DNA of 64,000 nt from Antitrichia curtipendula (Eukaryota; Streptophyta; Bryopsida; Hypnales; Leucodontaceae), in NCBI GenBank assembly GCA_951230915.1, contig OX579642.1, forward strand, positions 9,610,001 to 9,674,000, in the 5' to 3' direction. Of this stretch, positions 1 through 10,800 are shown piece by piece (within the stretch, counting starts at the first letter, position 1; each line of letters begins with the position of its first letter). The translations under genes and the position numbers were made by a program. The notes beneath the pieces were generated by a model that was not told where the DNA came from, searched no databases, and saw nothing but the letters and a program-made list of their open reading frames with translations.

Positions 1-1728
1 TAAACAAATGAAAGGAAAAGTCTAGTTTCTACTTCAATTTGAAAATTTGGTATTTTATTGCAATTTGAACTTTGGGTTTATTATTATGGACTACTCATTT
101 TCTAATTTTAGAATGACACGATAAATGTTTTTGCACCATAATTGAGATATATAATTGTGGAGAAATTTTCAGATTTTTCAAGAATATTTTATATTTTATA
201 TTATTTTCTTCACTTTTTGTTCAAAAATTTATAGTAATTTCAAATTTTTCACATAACTTATTGACAATATGTAATTATATCTCTGAAAAATAAATGCAAA
301 AATTTCAATCATAATTATATGCTTACAAAATAGGAGCATATAAAGAGAGGAACTTTGAAGATTGAAAATTAAAGTGGCTAAAGATCCATTCTTTTACTAG
401 GGATTAGGTGTAGACACCCATTAGAAATCCTACCTAAATGTCAACATCCAAACCAAATCCAAAACATGAGCAAGAATGGTGAAGGAGTTGATAGGATAAG
501 TCACTTAATAGGTCTTCACTTGAATCTATTATTTGGGTGCTTATTTTTTTTTTTTACCATGCATTGAATTCGATTTATATATAACTTTATTATCAATTAT
601 TGGTACCTTGCTTAGATGAGCTTTGGAAGTGATCATTTCTCCATTTGGAAGCAAAAGTTGAATTTTTCTGCTTCTATTTGCCCAAAATCACATACATATT
701 ACTACTTTATCCAAATTCTACTCACTTTTTGATGCTTCACAATTATAGCGATAATGGAAACACCTACCTTGACTAGGACTATTTTGACTGATTTCTATTT
801 GTGGTGGTAAATTCCAATTTTTTCAATATCAATTTTAGTGGTCATAACTATTTTTGGAGAAAAATAAATCACCATATTTATTTACTTTTGTAAAATTCCA
901 AAAGAATGTGATAGAGCTTTGTGGAATTTAGAAAAGTATCACAAAAAGTGTGTATTAGGAGATTTGTAGAGATTATTGTAGTATGAAGTAGTTTGCAAAG
1001 AAGATATTTCATTTAGACAAGGTATTTTTTTTTTTTTTTTTTTTTGAAACATACAATTTTCAAGGTTTGTAGTTGGATTGATAGAATACAACAACCAAGG
1101 CAACCCGGCGTGATAAGCCCAGAAATTACACACTTTGGGTATCCCCCTCAGGAATAAGTGGAGGAATAAGCCTCTTCCTTGTGTGTCATTATAGGAAGCC
1201 CTCATACAAACAATGTTACCATGGGGAGTTGAATTGGAAACTTCATGGATTCCATTGGGAGTTTCTATCACTGGGCCATCATCCAAAGTAGTTTCAGGTC
1301 ATTTCAAATGAAGATAAGAAATTTAGAACTCATCTTTAAGATTGAAAAAAAAATGCATCTCAATGCTTGAATTGAATTTATTCTTGCAAAAATGCATTTG
1401 TTGTTAGCAATAGCAAAAGTGGCATCTATATTCCTTGATACTCTCTACAATATCAATTTATCTACAATCCATAAAACCAAGGCTTAATTTAGAGACGAGT
1501 GATAGTGAACAATCCATATTTTTAAGAATCCCGACACAATATTAATACACTTGCTACAACTACTATAAATAATTCTAGAACAAGGAGAATGATGTCATAC
1601 AAAGTGATAGAAGTGGACAATGATATAATTATGGGCTAGGTAGACCATGCACATATCCCTTAGAGAGGCATCAAGGTTGCTAATATGTGAGCCAAGGATC
1701 TTGAGCCCATGAGCGTACGAGCCTAGGC

Positions 1729-2045
1729 TCCTATGTTGTAGGTATCTATATTATAGACACCTTCCATAGTTATAAGATATTTATATTATAAGTGCCTATA
1801 TTATAGGTATCTATGTTGTAAGTACTTATTTTATAAGTACCTTCTATGGACATAGGATGTTTATATTGTAGGTGTCTATGTTATAAGTGCCTAATTATAA
1901 ACACTTTCCATGGATATAGGATATTTATATTAGATGTATATTATAGGTACCTATGTTATGGGTACCTCCCATGTTTATAGGATACTTATATTATAAGTAT
2001 GTATGTTATATGCACCTCCAATAGTTGTAGAACACCTACTTACAC
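1729..2045. repeat. Degenerate minisatellite (TATATTATAGGTACCTATGTT type)
   Basis: The stretch repeats variants of 'ctatattataggt' and 'ctatgttataagtacct'. A higher-order block beginning 'ccatggatataggata' recurs near 1763, 1845, 1906 and 1968, at spacings of roughly 60-80 bp. Copies differ by many substitutions, so the array is old. It is flanked on both sides by 'gagcctaggctc'-like words (near 1720 and 2045), similar to words near 26.55 kb. Confidence 0.6.
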
Positions 2046-2559
2046 CTAGGCTCAAGGCTTGTAGGCTCATATTTCGAGGCTCACATGCTAGCATTGTTGA
2101 GAGATGCACTAGGCATATTTAGTCTTAGAAGTATATATGAGTTCAAAGATAGGTCATATAAATAAAGTCAAATCAAAATCAAGTGGATGTCCCCTAAAAT
2201 ACGGCATAATAAACACAATATTCTTATAGGAAATTATGGGTTGTTGCTTCTCCAAGTGCTTCTAATGCGTAACTATAGTTTTTACATTATTATGTTTGAT
2301 TGCCTCTAGATGCATGAGAGGCACAATTAATCTAACTACTTGTGGACAAGAATCCATTCTTCTCCTTCATTACAAATTGACTTCATCTTAGATTTGGATT
2401 TCTAGAAGTTGTTCATTTTTCACTAGGCTACAAAACATCCTTTCCTTTGGATGCATGATCCAAATTAATTAACTTATTTGTCTACCAAATGTGGAGAGGA
2501 GTTGGTGCCTATGGTGATTGATGCTAGTAAAGTGATGTTGCTAACTTTTTGATAGTCTC

Positions 2560-2885
2560 ATTTCTTCCTCAGCTTTAGTCTAGATATTGTGGGAATCATT
2601 GGTCTAAAAAAATTCAAAAGTGCTTATTGGAAGTCAAAATACTGTACAAGACCTCTCCTTTTCACACAAAATTATGAGGATGAATAATTGCACTTCTATC
2701 CTATACTAAAAGATTATTTGTCATCCATCGGACACCAAATGTTTGTCTCGACATTGAAGGGTTTAAATGTCAAGTTTCAATATGCTAATTTTGCTTTTGA
2801 TGATGGAAGGGTCACTTGGAGAGATTCAAGATGTTTGTTTAGACTTACACTTTTGTACCAATCTCAGATTTTTAAGCTATGAAAA
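2560..2885. repeat. Dispersed repeat, unoccupied copy (relative at 47.2 kb)
   Basis: The stretch from about 2620 to 2790 aligns by eye with about 47265-47397 followed by sequence after 47968. Shared words include 'gatgaataattgcactt', 'gtcatcaa/gtcatcc' and 'ctcgacatt'. The 47 kb relative is interrupted by a TTAA-type element and this copy is not. The nature of this repeat is unknown; the open frame within it is short and unrecognised. Confidence 0.55.
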
Positions 2886-3089
2886 TGAAACCTAAATATG
2901 TGTAATCATTTTTGCATACTAAAATTTGCCAAAATAATGAGAATCTATGCTTGTTGTGACAGATTTGTTGAATATCATACCCTGTGGTCAAGGTAGTCAA
3001 AAAATATTTTGAACATATGTACTAGAATTTTTAAGATGTTATTTTTAATATTATCTTAATTATTAGGGAAAGAAATGAATCTTTCTATT

Positions 3090-4007
3090 TTAAGCCCTAA
3101 AGTCCCATTGTTCACTCAGCGGACAAATTAGACTTTAGATAGGCTCCTACATTCTCAATTTTTGTTGTGTTCTTAAAACTTTTTTTGAAGATAGGAAAAC
3201 AAATTAGTTTTCTAGTAATATACAATTTTATTTGAATTGGTGCTTAGGACCAAAAGTTATGTCACTCTAAGTTCAATATTGTGGGCATTAGGCAGCACAA
3301 AAAAAACACAAAAAGTCAAAATCGATAAAATATTAAATTCTTTTTATAGAAAGTATTTTTGTCTATCTTCATAGATTTGGTTCATTTTATTTGGACTAGT
3401 GATGAGAAAATCATGTGCAATTTTGTTTTTCAAGCAATCTAAGCATCTTCTTGAGAAAACAACTTCTATAATTCATTTTTGAATACAATTTTTACAATTT
3501 AAGAATTTTTTTTTTTGATAGGGTTTAACTCACTTGCTAAAACAATCTCATTGTTGTGATTTTTGTATTTCAATTCCATCTTAGACCTATTAACAACTTA
3601 GTTTTTTCTTCAATCTCATAGCTACTTCTACTTAAACAGTTTTTTAAGGGATGTAAATCAAGTTGTTGTTGTTTTTCTAAAAATACCTAGAATTCCAACT
3701 CAATTTTTCAACATATTTTTTTTTAAATTTTATATTGGTAGTGCAAAATTATAAGCTAAGAAGATTCGAAGTCTTAAAATCTAATTAGCTTTGGTGCAAC
3801 CCCCCCCCATCGATTTTCTTCACTTCAAATGCAAATATCTTGCAATCCATGTTGTCAAATTTTGTGAAATTTCTTTGACACATTCTTAAACTAGACTAGT
3901 GCAAGATCCTAGAGTTAGATATGCAAAAAAATCAATTTCTAAATTTTTTGGACTTTGAAATACATATGGAATTTGATGGAAAAAAAAATTGGGACTTTAG
4001 GGGTTAA
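3090..4007 (-). mobile_element. TTAA/CCCC element, copy A (long class)
   Basis: Left end TTAAGCCCTAAAGTCCCA at 3090. The right end, reverse complemented, is TTAACCCCTAAAGTCCCA, ending at 4007. The terminal inverted repeat therefore matches over 17 of 18 positions, with TTAA at both ends. The interior has the family signature, a version of 'cttgcaatccatgttgtcaaa' near 3840, in the minus orientation relative to the other copies. There is no coding capacity. It lies directly upstream of the MPH2-like gene leader. Confidence 0.7.
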
Positions 4008-4067
4008 AGCATCTGCTGAATAACATGATCCAAGGTTTGGCCATCACGTACGACATCTCAATTTTGG

Positions 4068-4423
4068 ATGATTATCATCCAAACGTCCCGACGAGCAGAA
4101 TGTTTTTGTCCACAACCAGGAAGAAGCTGGCGATGGCGGACGAACGGTGACGATGAGCTTCCGCCTTCAGCAGTAGCTTTCCTTCCCTTGTCTCGGATTT
4201 TGCTGATAAGAAGCGCCCTCGCAGCGAATGGCTCACGTTCAAACGACGGGACTCGCACACCACAGACCTACGCAATTGCAACAGAACCACAAACGCAACT
4301 GCAGTCTCGACTCTGTTTTGAGTTTTCGCCCGAATCGCACGTTTTCTTAGAATTTCCGCTTCTATTTCTGATTTCAAGATATCTTGAAACACTTCGGGAA
4401 ATAGCCGGCAGGTGCTTGCAACA
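4068..4423 (+). promoter_or_regulatory. Probable 5' leader and proximal promoter of the MPH2-like gene
   Basis: A GC-richer stretch separates the AT-rich intergenic DNA from the start codon at 4424. It carries C/T-rich and 'cgaatcgcacg' type sequence typical of a plant leader. No TATA box or transcription start can be assigned with confidence. The long minus-strand open frames here are antisense shadows of the leader and exon 1. Confidence 0.4.
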
Positions 4424-6518
4424 ATGGCGACGACGATGACGAGCCTGGCGTCGTCGTGCTCGGCGTTCTTGGAAGGCGAATCGTTGCGCGTTCGGTCATC
4501 AGAGAGCCAACGCCGAAACAACGCGAAATGCATTGTGCAGGCGAAGGGGAGCGAGGGGGAGACGATGGCAGCTGGAGGGATGGTGTCGAGGAGACAGGCG
4601 GCGTATGCATTGGTGGCGGGAGCGCTCGTGCTGCCGGTCGCGCCCATGGCGCGCGCATTGTTGGAGGCCGATGACGATGACTCGCTTCTGGAGAAGGTGA
4701 AGGAGGATAAGAAGAAGCGTATTCAAAGACGGGCGACCGCGATTAACGAGTTCGTGAAGGAGAGCGGTATGGAGTGTGAATTTAGGCGTTGTCGTTGGTC
4801 TTCGTTTTATTGCAATTGTGAATCTTGAGTGAGAAAACTAGCTGGCAATTTGGTAATGCTGAATTCGATAGTGCAGGAGATGCTCATAGACGTATCTAGA
4901 GACGGTCTTCTGTGATTAACTGTATAGTAAAGAAGAGCGATGTTGAGCTTATCCTTCTTGAAAGTGTGAATTTAGTCAGTGTTGTTGGTTTTCGTTTTGT
5001 GCAATTTGTGCTGGAGCTTCAATGAGAAATTAGCTGGCAATTTGGTAAGGCTGAATTCGATAGTGTAGGAGATTCTCCGTTGTAAACATTCTTAGAAACG
5101 GTCTTCTGCGATTAACTGTATAGTAAAGAAGAACTGTGTTGTGCTTATCCTTCTTGAAAGTGTGAATTTAGTCATTGTCGTTGGTTTTCATCTTGTGCTA
5201 GAGAAATTAGTTGGTGAGAAATTAGTTGGCAATTTGGTAATGCTGAATTCCATAGAGTACGAAATGCTAAAATTCGTCGTATACGTATTTAAACACGGTC
5301 TTTTGCAAACTATTATATATCGGAGATGAACTATATAGTAAAGAAGAGTCGTATTGAGCTTGTCCTTGTGTGGATGTAGATTTAAATGGCGAATGTAGAC
5401 GTACATTCGTCAAGTTTCTTTTTAAAGAACTTTTCATGTTGTGGTTAACTCTCTCTTCCGTTCCGTCCTGAGATCGTGGAGGAAATTCTACTTCTGGAAA
5501 GTTAGAACACAATTGAGTCTATTTGGGGCGTGGAGGGTAGGTCGATCTGTTTCTGTTATCTTTCGTGTGACTTTGCTCTGTTAGTTGACATTCCATTTTC
5601 AGAGAAACGGATACAATTCTTTGTAGAGTCTGAAGTTATCAAGAAAAAGGGTTAATCAATAACTTCAAGCTCTCTTGATCAGGATTTGTGCAGGTGGCTG
5701 TGTACAAGTTGAGTGAAGCAGGGCAGGCTATTGATGGAGGTGACTTCAGCAAAGCAACATCAGTCTTGTCACAACAGAATGCTGATTGGATCCGTGACAT
5801 TCAGGCGGCTCTGGACAAGGTCTTAAGACTATTCACTGAGTTTAGCTATATTGCCCTATTCATTTTTTTGGGAGATACAAGGTACTGAAATAGGGTTTGG
5901 TCTTGTCCAGGTGAGTTCGAATTCGGATGAGAAAGCCGTTGCTGGAGACTTTCGTTCAGCTCTGTCTTCACTCCAAGCAGCAGGTAAATTCTGCATTGGT
6001 GAATAATTTGATTTGGGTGATGAGATTCTCATCCGTCCTTTCATTCTTTAGTGCCTGAACCAGAAAAAAGAAGTGCACTTCGAAGGAGCATAGTTAATTA
6101 TACCGTGAATGGAGGGCAGTCGGCATTTTGTTCCTGAAATAGAATTTCTCCATCATCTTTCAAGAGTTTCAACCAAGTACATGATGACACATGACACTTT
6201 TGAGAGGGTCTAATTTTTTATTAGTTTTTGTCAAAACCTGTCCTCTATGTATGGTAGTAACTTTGTTCACTTATCCCTCTGTTTAGTGATCCTTCACATA
6301 ACCTAGTGACGGATTAAGTGGTAGGAGTTTCTAGCGGAGAATCTTGATTTGCTGTGGAAACATCAACCGTGAATATTGTATTCTAATCTTCGGGGTTATT
6401 TGCTTCAGTGAAATCAGGTGATTCGAGCTCGTCGCGAACTGCCTTCGTCGCTTCAGCTGAGGCATTGGATAAGTGGACAAGACTCACCGGATTGGCGGAG
6501 AAAGTGGTGGGATTGTAA
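4424..6518 (+). CDS. MPH2: MPH2-like thylakoid lumen 16.5 kDa protein (4 exons)
   Basis: Exons are 4424-4766, 5683-5819, 5911-5983 and 6409-6518. All introns are GT-AG and phases close to 220 aa (Arabidopsis At4g02530 is about 216 aa). The family protein protects photosystem II repair in high or fluctuating light. Residues 1 to about 45 look like a stroma-targeting transit peptide. SRRQAA at 55-60 followed by a hydrophobic stretch and ARA at 76-78 is a twin-arginine (Tat) lumen signal, so the mature protein would start LLEADDDD. The acidic start, the segment KKKRIQRRATAINEFVKESG and VYKLSEAGQAI match MPH2 as I remember it, as does the C-terminal LDKWTRLTGLAEKVVGL. The acceptor at 5681-5682 was chosen because it gives KESG-FVQVAVYKLS; the AG 11 bp downstream would break the frame. 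The start is the first ATG with a good context (acaATGgcg). Confidence 0.92.
4776..5400 (+). repeat. About 190-bp tandem repeat x3 within MPH2 intron 1
   Basis: Three imperfect copies begin with 'gtgtgaattta' at about 4775, 4965 and 5160. Each contains 'gctggcaatttggtaa', 'gctgaattc..atag', 'acggtcttctg' and 'tatagtaaagaagag'. They make up most of the 916-bp first intron (4767-5682). The third copy is the most diverged. The second and third both begin just after 'cttatccttcttgaaa', which marks the unit boundary. Confidence 0.8.
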
Positions 6519-7824
6519 ACAAGTTGCCCGCACAGTTACCGCAACTTTCCAGAGGTCTGGAAGCTGCTCATATTTAGGAATCCATGATCTATTGCAGCGA
6601 TTAATTGACATCGCTGGAGGTCTTTTGATTCCAAATCCATTTTTTTCCAATCCAAATTTTTCTTAGCACATTACTGTGACCATTAGCTTTTTGTAGTGGA
6701 AGAGTGCCCAGTAGAGCCTTTTGTAGAGCCCAGGTTTTGCAAGTGTACACGGCTGTGCAACAATTGTGCACACGATTGGTCTTGTCATGCCTCTCCGATC
6801 CATGCACACACCACTTGGGATCATCTTTCTTATCAGACATAACCCTTCTCCCCAAATTCTACCAGGACCGTCAGAACTTCGAGATCTACAGTTCTCTGTG
6901 ATTGCGAGGATGGGGTTATGACTCTAAACCCTACTCATCTTTTCCAACTGCAATTTATCATTTGTCAATGAAAGCAACAGGAGATGTTGTGAGGAGGAGG
7001 TTGCAATTTCACGACCAAGGATGTATTTCATACTGCCAAGAGGCAACCTCTGTATTCACAACCAAGTTTGCATGTGGCATTATTGCTAATTGCACAATGT
7101 TGGTGCCAAAAAAAAATTTGTTGGAAGATGCTTGAAATGTTGAGAAAATAATATAGTGATGGAAATGAAGCAATTGCAAATTAATTGTTTTCTTCCTCTC
7201 TATGATGTTCATCTTTTTCACTTGGTTTCAAGTGTGTTACATGATGTGGCATGACTCAAAGACACCTTATGGTAATAGTGTGAAGTGAGTTTTTAGAACG
7301 AATGATTGCATGCAAACAATGAGAGAACATTTGTCCTTAATGTCATGCTGGTGATTTGAGTTTTTTTTGCAAAATTGTATGAGATTCTTATTTTTTTATT
7401 GCATTACGTCATAGGTCATAGTTTTTGCTTGTAGTTAAGTGGGAGTTAGTGGCTCAATGCTATAGAAAAGCATTTGAAGTATAGTACCTTCTAATTCTCA
7501 TCTTTTCATATTTCTAAGAAAAAGTGAGGTTCTACACCAAGTTTCAAATGCTAAATATCTTTGTGGTTCAACAAATTTGTTAATTTTTCACCTCTAAGTC
7601 ATTTCTTTGGATTGTTGCAACTAAACAATTGCATTGATATTCCTAAATCTTTGCTTCATGTGGAGCAACCACTACACCTTCATGTGTTTTAAATAAAACT
7701 AAGATCAACATAGACAATGAAATTGTAGCCACAAATAGGTTATCAACTAGGTAGAGCAATAATGAAGTGACAAAAGTTCTCAATGGAACTCAAAAAGACT
7801 ATTTATATACTTCTCCACCCACAC
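6519..7824. other. Convergent intergenic region between MPH2-like and GAPN genes
   Basis: This 1.3-kb stretch lies between two 3' ends and should contain both 3' UTRs and polyadenylation signals. The first several hundred bases are still moderately GC-rich and may be MPH2 3' UTR; several 60-85-codon frames here overlap each other on both strands and have no recognisable domain. No RNA gene was seen. Confidence 0.4.
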
Positions 7825-10800
7825 TTAGCCCATTGTGTATGTTGCCGCTGGGAAATTCATGACAGTGCTCTTGGTTTTACACATCATGTTGATACTATTG
7901 GTGATGCCTTGAGAGCCAACACCACTATCACGCAAGCCCTACTCACAAAAGACCACCATGTTCATAAGTGGATATGTCCAAAATGAAAACCAAACTAATG
8001 AAAACCAAACACGGGATCCTAAAAGGAAATATTGTTTTTGTAAAATTAGATAGTTTCATGACTTTTCAATCATTATATAGAGAATCTTTCATATAAAGTT
8101 TGAGAGGTCTTTCAATAGCCATTGTGATCATGCACATGCTTCCTCATGATTGTATTTTAGGGATGCTTTTGTATGATCTATATAATTATAGAGAGACCTT
8201 CTTTGAGTCAAATGAAAGATCCTCATTTTAATGTTTGAAAAATCTTAAGATATTATAATTAATTGAAATCGTATCATTAATATTCATCAACAAACAATGT
8301 AATTGCTATTTAGTATTGAAATCAACTTTAAATACAAGTTAGGTGTGAGACAAACTTGGAAAGGAAAGTGATCAGGTCCACGCCCAGGTGCAGAATTGAT
8401 TTGAATTGTTCCAGACTCCATAGCATCACTTATCATAATCGCTTTGTCAAAGCTCTTTGTGAAAATGCAACCCTAATGGTACAAAGCAAATTCAAAAATT
8501 AGATGTCATTACAAATATTTCTCAAGTTTTGCAAAATAAATAGAAATATTTGAATTTACTACATTGAATGCAACAATAGCATTGGTTCTTAAAATGAGTT
8601 TGATCTTTAGTTTTTTTGGCTTCAATTGTTTTTAATCAAATCAAAACATCTAGACAATGACTGCAATTGCTTTGCATGCATGCATGCATCCCAAAGTGGT
8701 TGAAATATTAAAAATACACCTTCAAATAAACCATGACTTTTTGAAGTACTTCTAATAGATTTAAACTATTTGCTGCCCCAAATTGACCATGAACCAAACT
8801 AACCTGCAAAGCATAGTTGTTGGCATTGCAATGATGGATGGCTTCTTCCACCGTTTTGATGCGAATGACCGGCAAAATAGGTCCAAAAGGTTCTTCCCAT
8901 GCTATTCTCATGTCCGGTCGGACATAGTCAATGAGGATGGGCCAAATCAAGTTTTCTTCTCTCCTCCATTCCTAAGTAGGAAAAGTTGTGAAACTCATGA
9001 ACAAACTAATATTATCTATATGTAATCTCAATGTAGGTGAGAGTTTCACCATTGTGGCATGTTTCAATTGGTTAAGGAGAGACAAATTAAGATTGATAAC
9101 GCTCACTCCTTGCTTGTGCAAATTTCAACGAGGAGGGGATGAAGTACAAATTTCACTAGTCTACTAGTGAAAGAAATCTAAGAGAAACCTCTACTACTAC
9201 CAACCAACTGGTATTAACTTTCGTGAGTGTGGATCCACCTAACATGATCTCAATGTTGGAGACTCTTGCTGCTGCGGCATGTTTTGATCGGTTAAGCAAT
9301 CAAAGAAGTCAAATGGCTCAACTCTCCTACATTGAGATTGTGTTCAGTAATTGCAATTGAAAGTAGGCCAAGCCATCAAAAATAATCACCGGTCAGTACC
9401 AACCTGGTTGCCTACAGCTCAGTAGGTCATAACCAACAATTATTTTTGACAACTTGTCCTTCTTTGCAATTGCTGAGTCCATAACATTGCAATTGAGCTT
9501 CTATGCCAAGCAATATCAATTTCCCACAACTTGATAGGTCCTAAACCGGCAATTATTTTTGATAACTTATCCTTCTTTGCAATTACAATTCCCTAGTCCA
9601 TAACAACATTGCAATTGAGCTTCTACGCCAAGCAATATCAATTTCCCACAACTTGATAGGTCCTAACCGGCAATTATTTTTGATAACTTGTCCTTCTTTG
9701 CAATTACAATTACCTAGTCCATAACATTGCAATTGAGCTTCTACGCCAAGCAATATAGATTTCCGGGAGCATAGAATGTTGAAAGTCACATAGAAAACTG
9801 AATTGAGGTTGGATTGACATTGTAGCTTAAATCCCCTGAGCCGATGAATTAAATATGTTTTTGTTTGGTTTTGTGGCTAACCTGATGGAATCTTGCGCCC
9901 TTGTATCTTGCGTCCTGCATCAGTCCCTCGATGAAATTAGCTGAAGTTTCGCTGATGACAGGGGTAATGTCGCAGTCGTCTTCCGGCATGCCTACTGTCA
10001 GCTTTGCAACTTTGGCATTAATCTTGCAAACCAGTTGATCGGCGATGCATTCCATGGCCAATACCACCTTCACAGCTGTGCATCGTTGTCCACTGCAACC
10101 AAACCATCCATGGAAAGAAAAAAACGAGACTGAATTTCTAAGCGTAGCATTCAATCATGTGTGACAGAAATTGTATGGATCCACACTTAAAAAAATAATC
10201 CCAACACTACGGCAAGTAAGTAGTACACTTTAAAATTGCTCCAAATAGTAAAGCATTTGAGCATGGCTCCCGCTACTACATTGTCTACGTTTTTTTTGTT
10301 GGTCCTTAGTGGAGGTCAAAACAGTAGGATTCCGAATTCTCAGTCTTCTTTAACATGCATTCTTTTCTTTTGGGATACCGTATGAAAAAAATCATGAATA
10401 TTCAAAGTGCTGCAAATAGGTCTGACCATTTGAAGTAACCCTAAGACCTCTCTTGAAAATAATGCAGGTTGTATAATATTGTAAGGCAAGAATTTGTAAG
10501 GGTCGGGTTTTTTGCAGTTTACCTCTTAGATGCATCAATTTGAAGGAGAAGTACATTAAATGACGAACCTGTATGAAAAACCACCTTTGACGACATTTGC
10601 TGCTGCCAATTCCAAGTCGGCGTCTTCTAAGACGATGCACGAATCTTTACCTCCCAGCTCCATTTGTAAAGGTATCATACCCGCTTTCTTAGAGATCGAG
10701 ATTCCTGTGTCACAACCTCCTGTGAAGCTGTCCCAGTTGGGTTTGTGAAAAAGTGTGTCAGTTAGCTCATTCAAACATCTTACAATAGTTAGTTAGTGCC

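Larger units (their letters stand above)
1..4067. other. Intergenic AT-rich region, no gene recognised
   Basis: I find no convincing coding exon here. The region holds a degenerate minisatellite at about 1729-2045, a dispersed repeat at about 2560-2880 that has a relative near 47.2 kb, and a 918-bp transposon-like element at 3090-4007. A 115-codon open frame on the minus strand at 1286-939 has no recognisable domain, ends in a low-complexity poly-Lys stretch and shows no splice or promoter context, so I do not call it a gene. Base composition changes sharply at about 4070, where the GC-richer leader of the MPH2-like gene begins. Confidence 0.6.

Noticed and set aside
939..1286. 115-codon minus-strand frame (MDDGPVIETPNGIHEVSNST...)
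   Set aside because: It has no known domain, ends in a poly-Lys stretch encoded by a long T-tract, and lacks splice or promoter context. It could be a transposon fragment but this cannot be supported.
4075..4647. 190-codon minus-strand frame
   Set aside because: It lies antisense to the leader and first exon of the MPH2-like gene and has no recognisable domain.
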